Below, piece after piece: positions 34,335 to 42,562 of a DNA stretch of 64,000 nt (position 1 is the first letter of the stretch; each line of letters begins with the position of its first letter). The translations under genes were made by a program, and so were the position numbers. The DNA lies in the NCBI RefSeq assembly GCF_011045165.1, contig NZ_JAAKZI010000019.1, positions 20,443 to 84,442 on the forward strand, in the 5' to 3' direction. This stretch comes from Arthrobacter silviterrae (GTDB lineage: Bacteria; Actinomycetota; Actinomycetes; Actinomycetales; Micrococcaceae). Under the pieces are notes generated by a model. It ran no database searches. It was given only the letters and a program-made list of their open reading frames with translations, and had not been told where the DNA came from.

Positions 34335-35408
34335 ATGAACTCCTCCTCACAGCCAAACTATTCCGACACACCTCCACCGGCAGCTGACGGGGCCCGAACA
34401 GTGCGGCTGGTGCCGGCCGCTGGCCAAAGCACAGGCCAAAGCAACCGTGACAGTGCGGGCCCGCCCACAGCAACCCTGCCAGCCGACAGCCTGCCGGGCA
34501 ACAAGCACGCCTGGCGGACCCGCCAACTCAATGAAATGGGCCTCAACGCAGCCTCCATAGCCGCGTTGGTGCGCGCACGCGTCCTCATCAGGGCCCGCCA
34601 CGGCTGCTACGTCAGGGCCGAATACTGGGACAAATTCGATCCCCGCGGCCAGGAACGGCTGGCGATCCTGCTGCACGCCCACGCCGCGGTATCGTCTTCC
34701 TGGGCGCGCTCCGTTTACAGCCATGCATCCGCGGCGCGGCTTCACGGGCTGCCACTGTGGCGGGCAGACAAATTCATCCACCTGACACTCCCGGCCCAGC
34801 AATCAACCGTGGGGCGGGCACCCGACGTCAGGATCCACTGCCGCCCGCTGCTGGACTCGGAGTGCACTCAAATCGACGGGGTCACGGTGACTAATGTGCT
34901 GCGCACCTCGGTGGATTGTGCACTGACGATGAACTACAAGCAGGCCCTGATCCTCATGGACCATGCCTTGCGCACCGGAATTCCGCGGGCGGTGCTGCAA
35001 CGCGAGGCGGCCGCCTTGGACGGCCACCGCGGCATCCGGATCTTCCGGGCCGCTCTGGATTTCGCCAGCGCCAGTTCAGAATCCGCCGGCGAATCCCTGA
35101 CTCGGGACTTGATCGCCACGTGCAACATCGAACCGCCGGTGCTGCAATTCCCGCTTTCCACCCGCCTGGGTGGCTACCGCGCCGACTTTGCCTGGCCGCA
35201 ATACAAAGTCATCCTCGAATTCGACGGCGAGGGAAAGTACTTCAACTACAGGCCCACACCGGAGGTCCTCCGCGAGGAGCGGCGCCGGGAAAACGTCTTG
35301 ATCGAGCAGGGGTGGACAGTCATCCGAATCGGTTGGAACGATCTCTTCAACGAACGCGTTTTCAAAAGCCGCCTGCTGGCCGCGCTGCGCAAGGGCGGCA
35401 TGAAGTGA
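34335..35408 (+). CDS. AbiEi-like / DUF559 endonuclease-domain protein
   Basis: A 357-residue protein. After a ~55-residue low-complexity N-terminus, RTRQLNEMGLNAASIAALVRARVLIRARHGCYV resembles the AbiEi-type winged-helix domain of type IV toxin-antitoxin regulators. The C-terminal ~90 residues match a DUF559/Vsr-like endonuclease fold: GYRADFAWPQYKVILEFDGEGKY carries Asp, Glu and Asp/Glu candidates for a PD-(D/E)xK active site, followed by EERRRENVLIEQGWTVIRIGW. ATG 34335 is used; a ribosome-binding site is weak. The gene lies between convergent glycosyltransferase genes and is bracketed by palindromic repeats, as an inserted unit might be. No AbiEii-like toxin gene is adjacent. Confidence 0.8.
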   Translation: MNSSSQPNYSDTPPPAADGARTVRLVPAAGQSTGQSNRDSAGPPTATLPADSLPGNKHAWRTRQLNEMGLNAASIAALVRARVLIRARHGCYVRAEYWDKFDPRGQERLAILLHAHAAVSSSWARSVYSHASAARLHGLPLWRADKFIHLTLPAQQSTVGRAPDVRIHCRPLLDSECTQIDGVTVTNVLRTSVDCALTMNYKQALILMDHALRTGIPRAVLQREAAALDGHRGIRIFRAALDFASASSESAGESLTRDLIATCNIEPPVLQFPLSTRLGGYRADFAWPQYKVILEFDGEGKYFNYRPTPEVLREERRRENVLIEQGWTVIRIGWNDLFNERVFKSRLLAALRKGGMK

Positions 35409-35418
35409 CCGCCGAACG

Positions 35419-35493
35419 CGCCGAGTTAGCGGATAAGCGCCGAAACCCCGCCAAATAATTGGCCCATCTCGACGCGGATCCGCTAACTCGGCG
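35419..35493. repeat. Right pair of CCGAGnTAGCGG palindromic repeats
   Basis: CGCCGAGTTAGCGGAT (35419-35434) and ATCCGCTAACTCGGCG (35478-35493) are perfect 16-bp reverse complements separated by 43 bp. The right arm contains the TAG stop codon (35483-35485) of the convergent mannosyltransferase gene. Confidence 0.85.
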
Positions 35494-36988
35494 GAAGGGC
35501 GACGGGCGGGCGGTTGAACACGAGCCTGCGCGTGTGGACGTCGAGCAGCAGCAGGTAGGCCACGGCCGCCAGCGCGACCCAGTATGACAGGGCGTGGGCC
35601 GAGACGGGCAGCACCACGAAGTTCCACACAAAAACCTGGTCCTGGGCGCCAAACACCACAAAGAACCCCACCACCACATAGAGCACCTTGACCTGCCAGT
35701 TGTTCCGAATGCCCGTGACGGCCAGGAACGGCAGGAACCACAGCACGTACCACGGCTGGATGATGGGGGCCAGAAGGACGACGGCGGCGAAAGCGTACGC
35801 CAGGCGCCGCACCACCCGCTTGGGGTTGCCGAAGAGCACCAGCCAGGCTGCCAAAGCCATGCTGGCCAGGGTCAGCAGCTTCCGGAAGCCGTCCCCCATG
35901 GCTCCCCCGTCCAGGCCCAGGGCGTTGCCTGCCAGTTCCACCATTTGGCCGCCAAATCCCGACGGCGAATAGCCCGTGTACCCGGGCGTGGTGTCCAACA
36001 GCGCCCACGTCCAGCCGAAGCCCAGGCCGTGCGGCAGTCCGGCCAGGAACAGCAGGGCAGCGGACATGGCTGCCGTCCCGGCCCAACACGCGAGCTTCCG
36101 CTTCCAGCCGGCGGCGGAGCCGGCCCAGAGAAGACCGATGAACGGCAGCAGGACAATGGTGATCGGCTTGACGGCAATGGACGCCGTCACCAGCACGATT
36201 CCGAGCACCGGCTTCCTCACTGCGGCATAGTAGGTGCCGGCCACGGCCAGCCCCACCATGAGGGCGTCGTTGTGGGCGCTGGCCACGAAGGAAATAAGAA
36301 ACAGCGGGTTGGCGGCCGTCAGCCACAACGCCCGGGCGCCGTTGATGCCGTGCAGCTGCGCCAGCTTGGGCACAAAGTACACGCACAGCGCCACACCGAT
36401 GCAGGCCAGCACGCGGAACAACAACACGGACACATCGGGCTGGGCCCCCGTCGCGGCCACCACCCACCGGCTCAGCCAAAGGAACAGCGGGCCATACGGT
36501 GTGCGGTTCTCGGCCCAGGACGGGTCCGTGCCCAGCATGAACCAGTTGCTCAGCGCCGAAATGCCCGTGGTGTACGGGTTCAGGCCCTCCGCCATGAGAC
36601 GCCCCTGCCCGGTGTACGCATACACGTCGCGGGAATAGATGGGGACGGCCACCAGCATCGGGGCACCCCATACCACGACCGCGCGGACCACGTGCCGCAG
36701 TGAGCCGGGGCCCCAGCCGTGCAGGCGCTGGCCCAGCCGCAGCCATGAACGCAACAGCACCATGGCGCCGAGCGTGAGCATGATGGTGGAGGCCAGCACG
36801 GCCGTACCGTCTGTGCGCATGGCTATGACTATTGGGTTTCGGATCATCGGCGAACCGTTGGCAATCCAACCGACACCGATGGAGCCCGCCAGGACCAGCA
36901 GGGAGCCGGCGAACCCTTCCAGTAACGCAATCCACGGGCGGATCCCGCCCGTCTCCACGGAACCGGCAGCGCGCGGTGCCGCGCTCAA
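35483..36988 (-). CDS. MptB-like mannosyltransferase (second copy)
   Basis: A 501-residue membrane protein paralogous to the one at 29699-31345: YSRDVYAYTGQGRLMAEGLNPYTTGISALSNW, PSWAENRTPYGPLFLWLS, NPLFLISFVASAHNDALMVGL and IQPWYVLWFLPFLAVTGI align directly. TTG 36988 is chosen because GGAG lies 8 nt upstream and the N-terminus (LSAAPRAAG) then aligns with the paralogue (VSAAEPVHR). The upstream open frame crosses the orn gene and is rejected. Its stop lies in a palindromic repeat. Confidence 0.83.
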   Translation of the reverse strand: MSAAPRAAGSVETGGIRPWIALLEGFAGSLLVLAGSIGVGWIANGSPMIRNPIVIAMRTDGTAVLASTIMLTLGAMVLLRSWLRLGQRLHGWGPGSLRHVVRAVVVWGAPMLVAVPIYSRDVYAYTGQGRLMAEGLNPYTTGISALSNWFMLGTDPSWAENRTPYGPLFLWLSRWVVAATGAQPDVSVLLFRVLACIGVALCVYFVPKLAQLHGINGARALWLTAANPLFLISFVASAHNDALMVGLAVAGTYYAAVRKPVLGIVLVTASIAVKPITIVLLPFIGLLWAGSAAGWKRKLACWAGTAAMSAALLFLAGLPHGLGFGWTWALLDTTPGYTGYSPSGFGGQMVELAGNALGLDGGAMGDGFRKLLTLASMALAAWLVLFGNPKRVVRRLAYAFAAVVLLAPIIQPWYVLWFLPFLAVTGIRNNWQVKVLYVVVGFFVVFGAQDQVFVWNFVVLPVSAHALSYWVALAAVAYLLLLDVHTRRLVFNRPPVALPPS

Positions 36989-37106
36989 CGGAAGTCTCCG
37001 GCCGGCGTCGTACTGATGGGGTCTCCTTGGAAAACATGCGTGGCTGCCACACGGATGGTGGCCCTGCGATTTTACCAGCGCTGCCGGGGCGCATGCGGGT
37101 TCGCGG

Positions 37107-37112
37107 TACATT
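37107..37112 (+). promoter_or_regulatory. -10 box for a leaderless transcript (orn)
   Basis: TACATT is exactly 6 nt before GTG 37119, with no ribosome-binding site in between. Confidence 0.65.
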
Positions 37113-37118
37113 GGACGG

Positions 37119-37715
37119 GTGCCTATTACAAATGAACGCATTGTGTGGATTGACTGTGAGATGACAGGCTTGGATGCCGTCAATGACGCCCTGATCGAGG
37201 TGGCGGCGCTCGTGACGGACTCCGAGCTGAATATTCTGGGCGAGGGCGTGGATGTGGTCATCAAGCCGTCGGCGGAGGCCCTGGCCCAGATGGGCGACTT
37301 TGTGCGGAACATGCACACCACCTCGAAGCTGATTGACGAGCTCGACGCCGGCACCACCATGGAGGATGCCCAGGCCCAGGTGCTGGCCTACATCAAGGAG
37401 CATGTGCCGGTGCCCAACAAGGCTCCCCTGGCCGGCAACTCGATCGGCACGGACAAGGTGTTCCTGGCCCGCGACATGCCCGAATTGGTGGAGCACCTGC
37501 ACTACCGGGTCATTGACGTCTCAACCATCAAGGAACTGGCCCGGCGCTGGTACGCCCGAGCCTATTTCCAGTCCCCCGCCAAGACCGGCGGGCACCGGGC
37601 ACTGGGCGACATCAAGGACAGCATCAACGAGCTCAAGTACTACCGGGAAGCCGTTTTTGTGCCCGCACCGGGGCCGGATTCGGACACCGCGAAGAAGATT
37701 GCCGCCAAGTTTTAG
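37119..37715 (+). CDS. orn: Oligoribonuclease
   Basis: A 198-residue DEDDh-type 3'-to-5' exonuclease that degrades 2-5 nt RNA fragments. All exonuclease motifs are present: IVWIDCEMTGLD (Exo I, Asp and Glu), the middle Asp motif in the GNSIGTDKVFLARDMPEL region, and HRALGDIKDSINELKYYR (Exo III, His and Asp). Length is normal. GTG 37119 is the only start consistent with the family and with a -10 box 6 nt upstream. A strong hairpin follows the stop. Confidence 0.95.
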   Translation: MPITNERIVWIDCEMTGLDAVNDALIEVAALVTDSELNILGEGVDVVIKPSAEALAQMGDFVRNMHTTSKLIDELDAGTTMEDAQAQVLAYIKEHVPVPNKAPLAGNSIGTDKVFLARDMPELVEHLHYRVIDVSTIKELARRWYARAYFQSPAKTGGHRALGDIKDSINELKYYREAVFVPAPGPDSDTAKKIAAKF

Positions 37716-37747
37716 CACCGGAATCCGCGTGGTTGCGCGGTTGCCGC

Positions 37748-37783
37748 TGGGCAAAAATGCGATCTGGACCACATTTTTGCCCA
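37748..37783. terminator. Hairpin downstream of orn
   Basis: TGGGCAAAAATG and CATTTTTGCCCA form a perfect 12-bp stem with a 12-nt loop; the A and T runs lie inside the stem. It may act in both directions between orn and tRNA-His. Confidence 0.6.
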
Positions 37784-37890
37784 ATCCCACGGTTTTGGTC
37801 ATGACCACCGGGAAGACCGGGTAGACTAGTCGTCGTTGCCCAAAGCGCAGGATGCACTTCAGGTGTGTGCCTGCACGACGGCGGCTCATG

Positions 37891-37966
37891 GTGGGATTAG
37901 CTCAGTTGGCAGAGCGCCTGGTTGTGGTCCAGGAGGTCGCGGGTTCAACCCCCGTATCTCACCCCA
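37891..37966 (+). tRNA. tRNA-His (GTG anticodon)
   Basis: The 76-nt sequence folds as a cloverleaf: acceptor GTGGGAT pairs with ATCTCAC, the anticodon loop is TTGTGGT with anticodon GTG, the T arm is CGGGTTCAACCCCCG, and CCA is encoded. The extra G at 37890 can serve as the G-1 needed for histidine identity, opposite C73. A candidate -10 box (TAGACT) lies upstream near 37823-37828. Confidence 0.95.
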
Positions 37967-37987
37967 TGGTGTTCCTTGCGAACACGG

Positions 37988-38018
37988 AACACCCCGGTCA
38001 CTTGATCGGGGTGTTTTT
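37988..38018 (+). terminator. Intrinsic terminator of tRNA-His
   Basis: AACACCCCG pairs with CGGGGTGTT (9 bp, loop about 10 nt), followed by a T-run. Confidence 0.85.
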
Positions 38019-38062
38019 CATTCCCCCGCCGCCCGGGGAGCCACCCCTGGAAAGGACCCGCC

Positions 38063-38635
38063 ATGACCATCCTCCCCGTGACCATCCTGGGCGAACCGGT
38101 GCTGCACCGGCGCGCCGAGCCGGTCCAGGCCTTCGACGGCGCCCTCAAAACCCTCGTGGCTGACATGTTCGAAACCATGGACGCCGCCCACGGCGTGGGG
38201 CTGGCCGCACCCCAAATCGGCGTGGGGCTGCGCATTTTCACGTACCAGATGGAGAACGACGACGGCGTCCCCGGCCGCGGCGTGCTGGTGAACCCCACGC
38301 TCACGCTGGGCAAGATTTCCGGCAAGAGCCCGGACCCCGACGAGGAGCTGGAAGGCTGCCTTTCCGTCCCGGGCATCGACTTTCCGCTCAAGCGGGCCGA
38401 GTGGGTGCGGGTGCGCGGCTTTGACGCCGACGGCGGCCCCCTCGATTTTGAGGCCACGGGCTGGTTTGCCCGCTGCATGCAGCACGAATACGACCACCTG
38501 GACGGCAAGCTGTACGTGGATCGGCTCAATGACCGCTACGCCCGCAAGGCCAAGCGGGCCCGCAAGGAACGCGGCTGGGGCGTGCCGGGCCTGAGCTGGA
38601 TGCCGGGCGTGGACCCGGACCCGTTCGGCCACTGA
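38063..38635 (+). CDS. def: Peptide deformylase
   Basis: A 190-residue metalloenzyme that removes the formyl group from nascent N-terminal formyl-Met. The three conserved motifs are GVGLAAPQIGVG (motif 1), EGCLSVPG (motif 2, metal Cys) and QHEYDHLDGKL (motif 3, two metal His and the catalytic Glu). GGAAAGGA lies 8 nt before ATG 38063. It follows tRNA-His and its terminator, so it uses its own promoter. Confidence 0.97.
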   Translation: MTILPVTILGEPVLHRRAEPVQAFDGALKTLVADMFETMDAAHGVGLAAPQIGVGLRIFTYQMENDDGVPGRGVLVNPTLTLGKISGKSPDPDEELEGCLSVPGIDFPLKRAEWVRVRGFDADGGPLDFEATGWFARCMQHEYDHLDGKLYVDRLNDRYARKAKRARKERGWGVPGLSWMPGVDPDPFGH

Positions 38636-38642
38636 CTTTCGG

Positions 38643-38648
38643 TAGGCT
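38643..38648 (+). promoter_or_regulatory. -10 box for a leaderless transcript (acyltransferase-like gene)
   Basis: TAGGCT is exactly 6 nt before ATG 38655. Confidence 0.6.
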
Positions 38649-38654
38649 GGGGGA

Positions 38655-39509
38655 ATGATGCCGCACACCGCACTGTCCACCGAGCTGACTTTCGACTACC
38701 TGGGGGTTGCGGCGGAGGACCGGGCCGGGTGCCTGGCGCTGCTTGAGGGGGACACCAGCCCGGAGGCCGCCGTCGTTCTTGACTTCCTGGACTCCCAACT
38801 GGGCGCACCGGTGCCGGCAGGTGAGCGTTCCGGCGGCCTGCCGACGGCGGAGGGCCCATGGCTTGAGGCCATGCTCCGTTTTGTCCCGGCCCTGCAGCAC
38901 TGGCACGCGGAGCGGGACATTCCCGACGCCGTCACGCGGGACACCCTGGCCGACTTTGGCCGCAACCTGGCCATCAACCGCCGCGTACACGGCCACTTCG
39001 GCATGGACACGTACAAGTGGCTGACCCACCATTTCGCCGGCCGGATTTTCCAGCTGGGCCGGCTGCAGTTCCTGCTCCACCAGCCCGCCGCCGGCATTCC
39101 GGGCGTGGCTCCCGGGGAGTGGGTCGCGGGGATCCACATCCCCGAGGACGGCGGGCTGGGCGTGCAGGCGGTTGCCGGGAGCCTGGCCGCGGCCGGGCCG
39201 TTCCTTGCCACGCACTTTCCGGACCGGCCAGTTGCCGTGGCCAACTGCGAATCCTGGCTGCTGGACCCGTACCTGGCGGCGCATCTGGCCCCCGAGTCGA
39301 ACATTGCCCGTTTTGCCGGGCTCTTCACCCCTTACGGCACTCCGCGCGATGAACCCTCCGACGCCGTCTACTTCACGTTCCGAACGCGCAGCATGGAGAA
39401 CCTTGCTGCGCTGCCGCGCACCACGGCGCTGCAACAGGTGGTGCTGGACCGCATCGACGCGGGCGGCACGTGGCAGCTCGGTTTCGGGTACATGCCCCTG
39501 CCCCACTAG
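38655..39509 (+). CDS. Acyltransferase-domain protein (DUF5596/GNAT-like)
   Basis: A 284-residue protein with segments typical of actinobacterial acyltransferase-domain proteins that combine a helical N-domain with a GNAT-like C-domain: RNLAINRRVHGHFGMDTYKWLTHHFAGRIFQLGRLQF in the middle, PDRPVAVANCESWLLDPYL, SNIARFAGLF and DAVYFTFR. The substrate is unknown; assignment is by resemblance. The start has a -10 box 6 nt upstream and no ribosome-binding site. prfC follows 86 bp downstream. Confidence 0.75.
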   Translation: MMPHTALSTELTFDYLGVAAEDRAGCLALLEGDTSPEAAVVLDFLDSQLGAPVPAGERSGGLPTAEGPWLEAMLRFVPALQHWHAERDIPDAVTRDTLADFGRNLAINRRVHGHFGMDTYKWLTHHFAGRIFQLGRLQFLLHQPAAGIPGVAPGEWVAGIHIPEDGGLGVQAVAGSLAAAGPFLATHFPDRPVAVANCESWLLDPYLAAHLAPESNIARFAGLFTPYGTPRDEPSDAVYFTFRTRSMENLAALPRTTALQQVVLDRIDAGGTWQLGFGYMPLPH

Positions 39510-39595
39510 CCCTGCGGTAAACTTGGGAGTTGGCATTTTGCCCCGGCTTCCGGCATGCCTGCCACGAATTTCCTTTTCCGCTAGAAAGTAGTCCT

Positions 39596-41203
39596 GTGTC
39601 CTTACCGGCCCCCACCCCCGCCCTCGCCACTGAAATCACCGGCCAGGCGGGCCGCCGCCGCACCTTTGCCGTCATCTCCCACCCGGATGCCGGCAAGTCC
39701 ACGCTCACCGAGGCGCTGGCGCTGCACGCGAAGGTCATTGGCACGGCGGGTGCGACCAACGGCAAGTCAAACCGCAAGGACACCGTCTCGGACTGGCAGC
39801 AGATGGAAAAGGACCGCGGCATCTCCATCAGCTCGGCGGCCCTCCAGTTCTCCTACCGGGACACGGTCATTAACCTGCTGGACACGCCCGGCCACGCCGA
39901 CTTCTCCGAGGACACCTACCGCGTGCTGGCCGCCGTCGACTGCGCCGTCATGCTGGTGGACGCGGGCAAGGGGCTGGAAACGCAGACCATGAAGCTGTTT
40001 GAGGTGTGCCGCCAGCGCAAGCTGCCCATCATCACCGTCATCAACAAATGGGACCGCCCAGGCCTGGACCCCCTGGAGCTGATGGACGAGATCACCGAGC
40101 GCACCGGGCTCACCCCCATGCCGCTGACCTGGGCCATTGGCATCGCCGGCGACTTCCGGGGCGTGTGGGACATCCAGCGCAACGAGTTCGCCAAGTTTGC
40201 CCGCAACAGTTCCGGCGCCCACATTGCCCTGACCCAGTACCTGACACCGGAACAAGCCGCCGATTCCGAGGGCGACGCCTGGCAGGATTCCATCGAGGAG
40301 GCGTCGCTGGTGGTCGATTCCGATTCCCCTTTGGACCTGGAGGCGTTCTACTCGGGTGCGGCCACGCCGCTGCTGTTTTCCTCGGCCGCCCTGAACTTTG
40401 GTGTGAAGCAGATCCTGGACACCCTGGTGGACTACGCCCCCCCGGCGGCCCCGCGCCCCGATGTCTCCGGCGGCACGCGGGCCGTGGAGGCGCCATTTTC
40501 CGGTTTCGTGTTCAAGGTCCAGGCAGGCATGAACCAGGCCCACCGCGACCACGTGGCATTCATCCGGGTCTGCTCCGGCAAGTTCGAGCGCGGCATGGTG
40601 GTGACCCAGGGCCGCACCGGCAAGTCCTTCGCCACCAAGTACGCCCAGCAGGTTTTTGGGCGGGAACGAGAGGTGATCGACACAGCGTTCCCGGGCGACG
40701 TCGTCGGGCTGGTCAATGCCTCGGCCCTGCGGGTGGGCGACAGCCTGTACGTGGAGGAGCCGGTGGAGTACCCGGCCATCCCGCTCTTTGCCCCCGAGCA
40801 CTTCCAGGTGGCCCGCTCCAAGGACCCCAGCAAGTACAAGCAGTTCCGCCGCGGCATTGAGCAGCTGGAGCACGAGGGCGTCATCCAGGTGCTGCGATCG
40901 GACCTGCGCGGCGACCAGGCCCCCGTGCTCGCCGCCGTCGGGCCCATGCAGTTTGAGGTGGTCGAGGACCGCATGCACCACGACTTCAACGCCCCCATGC
41001 GCCTGGAGCGCCTCCCCTATTCCCTGGCCAGGCTGACGACGCCGGACGCAACAGCCACACTGGGCTCCGTCCATGGCGCTGAGGTGCTTGAGCGCAGCGA
41101 CGGGGAGTATTTGGCACTGTTCAACGACATCTGGGCCATGCGCCGCGTGGAAAAGAACTACCCGGACCTGGCGCTGGCGGAAATCGGCACCACCCGGGAG
41201 TAG
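39596..41203 (+). CDS. prfC: Peptide chain release factor 3
   Basis: A 535-residue translational GTPase that recycles RF1/RF2 from the ribosome. The G domain has G1 SHPDAGKST, the RF3-type KSNRKDTVSDWQQMEKDRGISISS with the G2 Thr nearby, G3 DTPGHADF and G4 NKWD, followed by domain II and the RF3-specific C-terminal domain (EQLEHEGVIQVLRSDLRGDQAPVLAAVG). GTG 39596 begins the family N-terminus; the upstream in-frame TTG 39530 has no good site. A candidate -10 box (TAAACT, near 39517-39522) lies upstream. Confidence 0.95.
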   Translation: MSLPAPTPALATEITGQAGRRRTFAVISHPDAGKSTLTEALALHAKVIGTAGATNGKSNRKDTVSDWQQMEKDRGISISSAALQFSYRDTVINLLDTPGHADFSEDTYRVLAAVDCAVMLVDAGKGLETQTMKLFEVCRQRKLPIITVINKWDRPGLDPLELMDEITERTGLTPMPLTWAIGIAGDFRGVWDIQRNEFAKFARNSSGAHIALTQYLTPEQAADSEGDAWQDSIEEASLVVDSDSPLDLEAFYSGAATPLLFSSAALNFGVKQILDTLVDYAPPAAPRPDVSGGTRAVEAPFSGFVFKVQAGMNQAHRDHVAFIRVCSGKFERGMVVTQGRTGKSFATKYAQQVFGREREVIDTAFPGDVVGLVNASALRVGDSLYVEEPVEYPAIPLFAPEHFQVARSKDPSKYKQFRRGIEQLEHEGVIQVLRSDLRGDQAPVLAAVGPMQFEVVEDRMHHDFNAPMRLERLPYSLARLTTPDATATLGSVHGAEVLERSDGEYLALFNDIWAMRRVEKNYPDLALAEIGTTRE

Positions 41204-41225
41204 GCCCCGGCTGCGGTGCCGGTGC

Positions 41226-41414
41226 CTAGTTTTCCTTGGCCACGCGGTTGACGTCTGCGGCGGCGGTGTCGCGCAGTTCGTGGATCTGGTCCAGGCGTTC
41301 CTGGGTGATGGCGCCGGCGTTGAAATCCGCCGTGGCCTGGGCCAATTGACGGTTGGCCTCCTCCAGGTTGTCGTGGGCCAGCTGCATCGGGTTGGTGAAG
41401 TCTGATTCGCTCAT
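41226..41414 (-). CDS. Small hypothetical protein (62 aa)
   Basis: A 62-residue helical protein: MSESDFTNPMQLAHDNLEEANRQLAQATADFN, then AGAITQERLDQIHELRDTAAADVNRVAKEN. Its Ala/Glu/Gln-rich heptads suggest a coiled coil. No family is recognised. ATG 41414 is preferred over ATG 41453, which would add an Arg-rich tail. It ends 22 bp from prfC's stop in convergent orientation. Confidence 0.65.
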   Translation of the reverse strand: MSESDFTNPMQLAHDNLEEANRQLAQATADFNAGAITQERLDQIHELRDTAAADVNRVAKEN

Positions 41415-41492
41415 ACCGGCATCATCGCACCGATTCCGGCGCCTGGCCATCACCGCCGTAAATGTTTCAATGGGTGTGTCCCCCGGGGACCG

Positions 41493-42377
41493 CTACGGGC
41501 CGCCCTTGAAGCCCGATGGAAGCGTCTTTTCGCCCGGACAAGTGCCGAGCACGCGGGCCATGGCAGCCTTTTCCGCGGGAGTGACCCACAGCCGGTAGGC
41601 TGCCTTGACTGACACTTGCCGGGCCACGTACTGGCACCGGAATCGCTTGTTCGGGGGCAGCCAGGTGGCGGCGTCGCCGTCGGACTTTTCCTGGTTGGCA
41701 GGGCCATCGACGGCCAGCAGGTTCAAGGGTTCATTGGCCAGGCTTTGGCGCTGGACGTCCGTGAGCTGCTGGGCCCCCGTTTGCCAGGCGTTGCCCAGCG
41801 CCACCACGTGGTCAATCTGCACAGCTCCGCTGGTGTCCGCGCCCCGCGTGAAATGGATGTCGGAGCCCGTATACGGGTCCTTGAGCGTGCCCGACGCCAC
41901 CTGGCACGGCGTGGCGGCCACCAGGACGGCCTTGTCCAGGTCCCGGCGCAGGATGTCGTTGCGGGTGTCACAGCCGTTGGCGTCGGCGTCCAGCCATGCC
42001 TGGCCAAAAGCGCTGCGGTCATAACCCGTCTTGGGAGCCCTGCCCTTCACCGGCAGGGTTTCCAGTGTGGCCAGGGCGGTGGCCGGTCCCACGTAGACCA
42101 CGGGTCGTCCCAGTCCCGGCGGCGGAGTGGTGAACACGGGCGGCGGCCCCGGGTTGGGCTCGAACGGCCACCGCCCGCTGGCGTGCAGCCAACCGGCCAC
42201 CATGACGAGCAGGAGCACGGCCAGCGCAGAGGCTGCCTGCATCAGCCGCGCCGCCTGGCTGGCGGGCCTGCGCCGCCGCCCAGCCATCCCGCGCTGCGGG
42301 GTGCGCCGCAGGCCGCGCTGCCGGCCGCGCTGCGGGCCGCGGGTGGGCGGCGGAAGCTGCACCGCATGCCTGAACAT
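41493..42377 (-). CDS. Membrane-anchored HNH endonuclease (DUF1524)
   Basis: A 294-residue protein with an Arg-rich N-terminus and one transmembrane segment (residues ~47-65, ASALAVLLLVMVAGWLHASG), placing the rest outside the cell. The nuclease domain shows GYDRSAFGQAWLDADANGCDTRNDILRRDL, the His-metal motif VQIDHVVALGNAWQTGAQ and NLLAVDGPANQEKSDGDAATWLPPN, as in the DUF1524 HNH family of secreted nucleases. C-terminal FRCQYVARQVSVKAAYRLWVTPAE is also typical. Secreted nucleases of this type scavenge DNA; the role here is inferred. Confidence 0.9.
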   Translation of the reverse strand: MFRHAVQLPPPTRGPQRGRQRGLRRTPQRGMAGRRRRPASQAARLMQAASALAVLLLVMVAGWLHASGRWPFEPNPGPPPVFTTPPPGLGRPVVYVGPATALATLETLPVKGRAPKTGYDRSAFGQAWLDADANGCDTRNDILRRDLDKAVLVAATPCQVASGTLKDPYTGSDIHFTRGADTSGAVQIDHVVALGNAWQTGAQQLTDVQRQSLANEPLNLLAVDGPANQEKSDGDAATWLPPNKRFRCQYVARQVSVKAAYRLWVTPAEKAAMARVLGTCPGEKTLPSGFKGGP

Positions 42378-42562
42378 CCGCCGTCCTCACCCCATCCCGG
42401 TCCGGCTTCACCGACCCCCCTTCCCACGGCGGGGCCAGGAAGGGCGCGGCAAAATTTCGTTGATCGTACGAGTCTAGGCGCCATGCCGGGCCTGTGCAGG
42501 AAGTTATCCACACCCCGCGTCATCCACACCCCGCGCCGCATCGCAGGCCCGGAGTGAAACAG

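Noticed and set aside
34335..35408. A complete type IV toxin-antitoxin system (AbiEi with AbiEii)
   Set aside because: Only an AbiEi-like N-domain is present, fused to a DUF559-like nuclease domain; no nucleotidyltransferase toxin gene is adjacent.
36989..37360. A 125-residue N-terminal extension of the second MptB-like protein
   Set aside because: It crosses the orn start and promoter; the extension has no similarity to the paralogue, and TTG 36988 has a ribosome-binding site.
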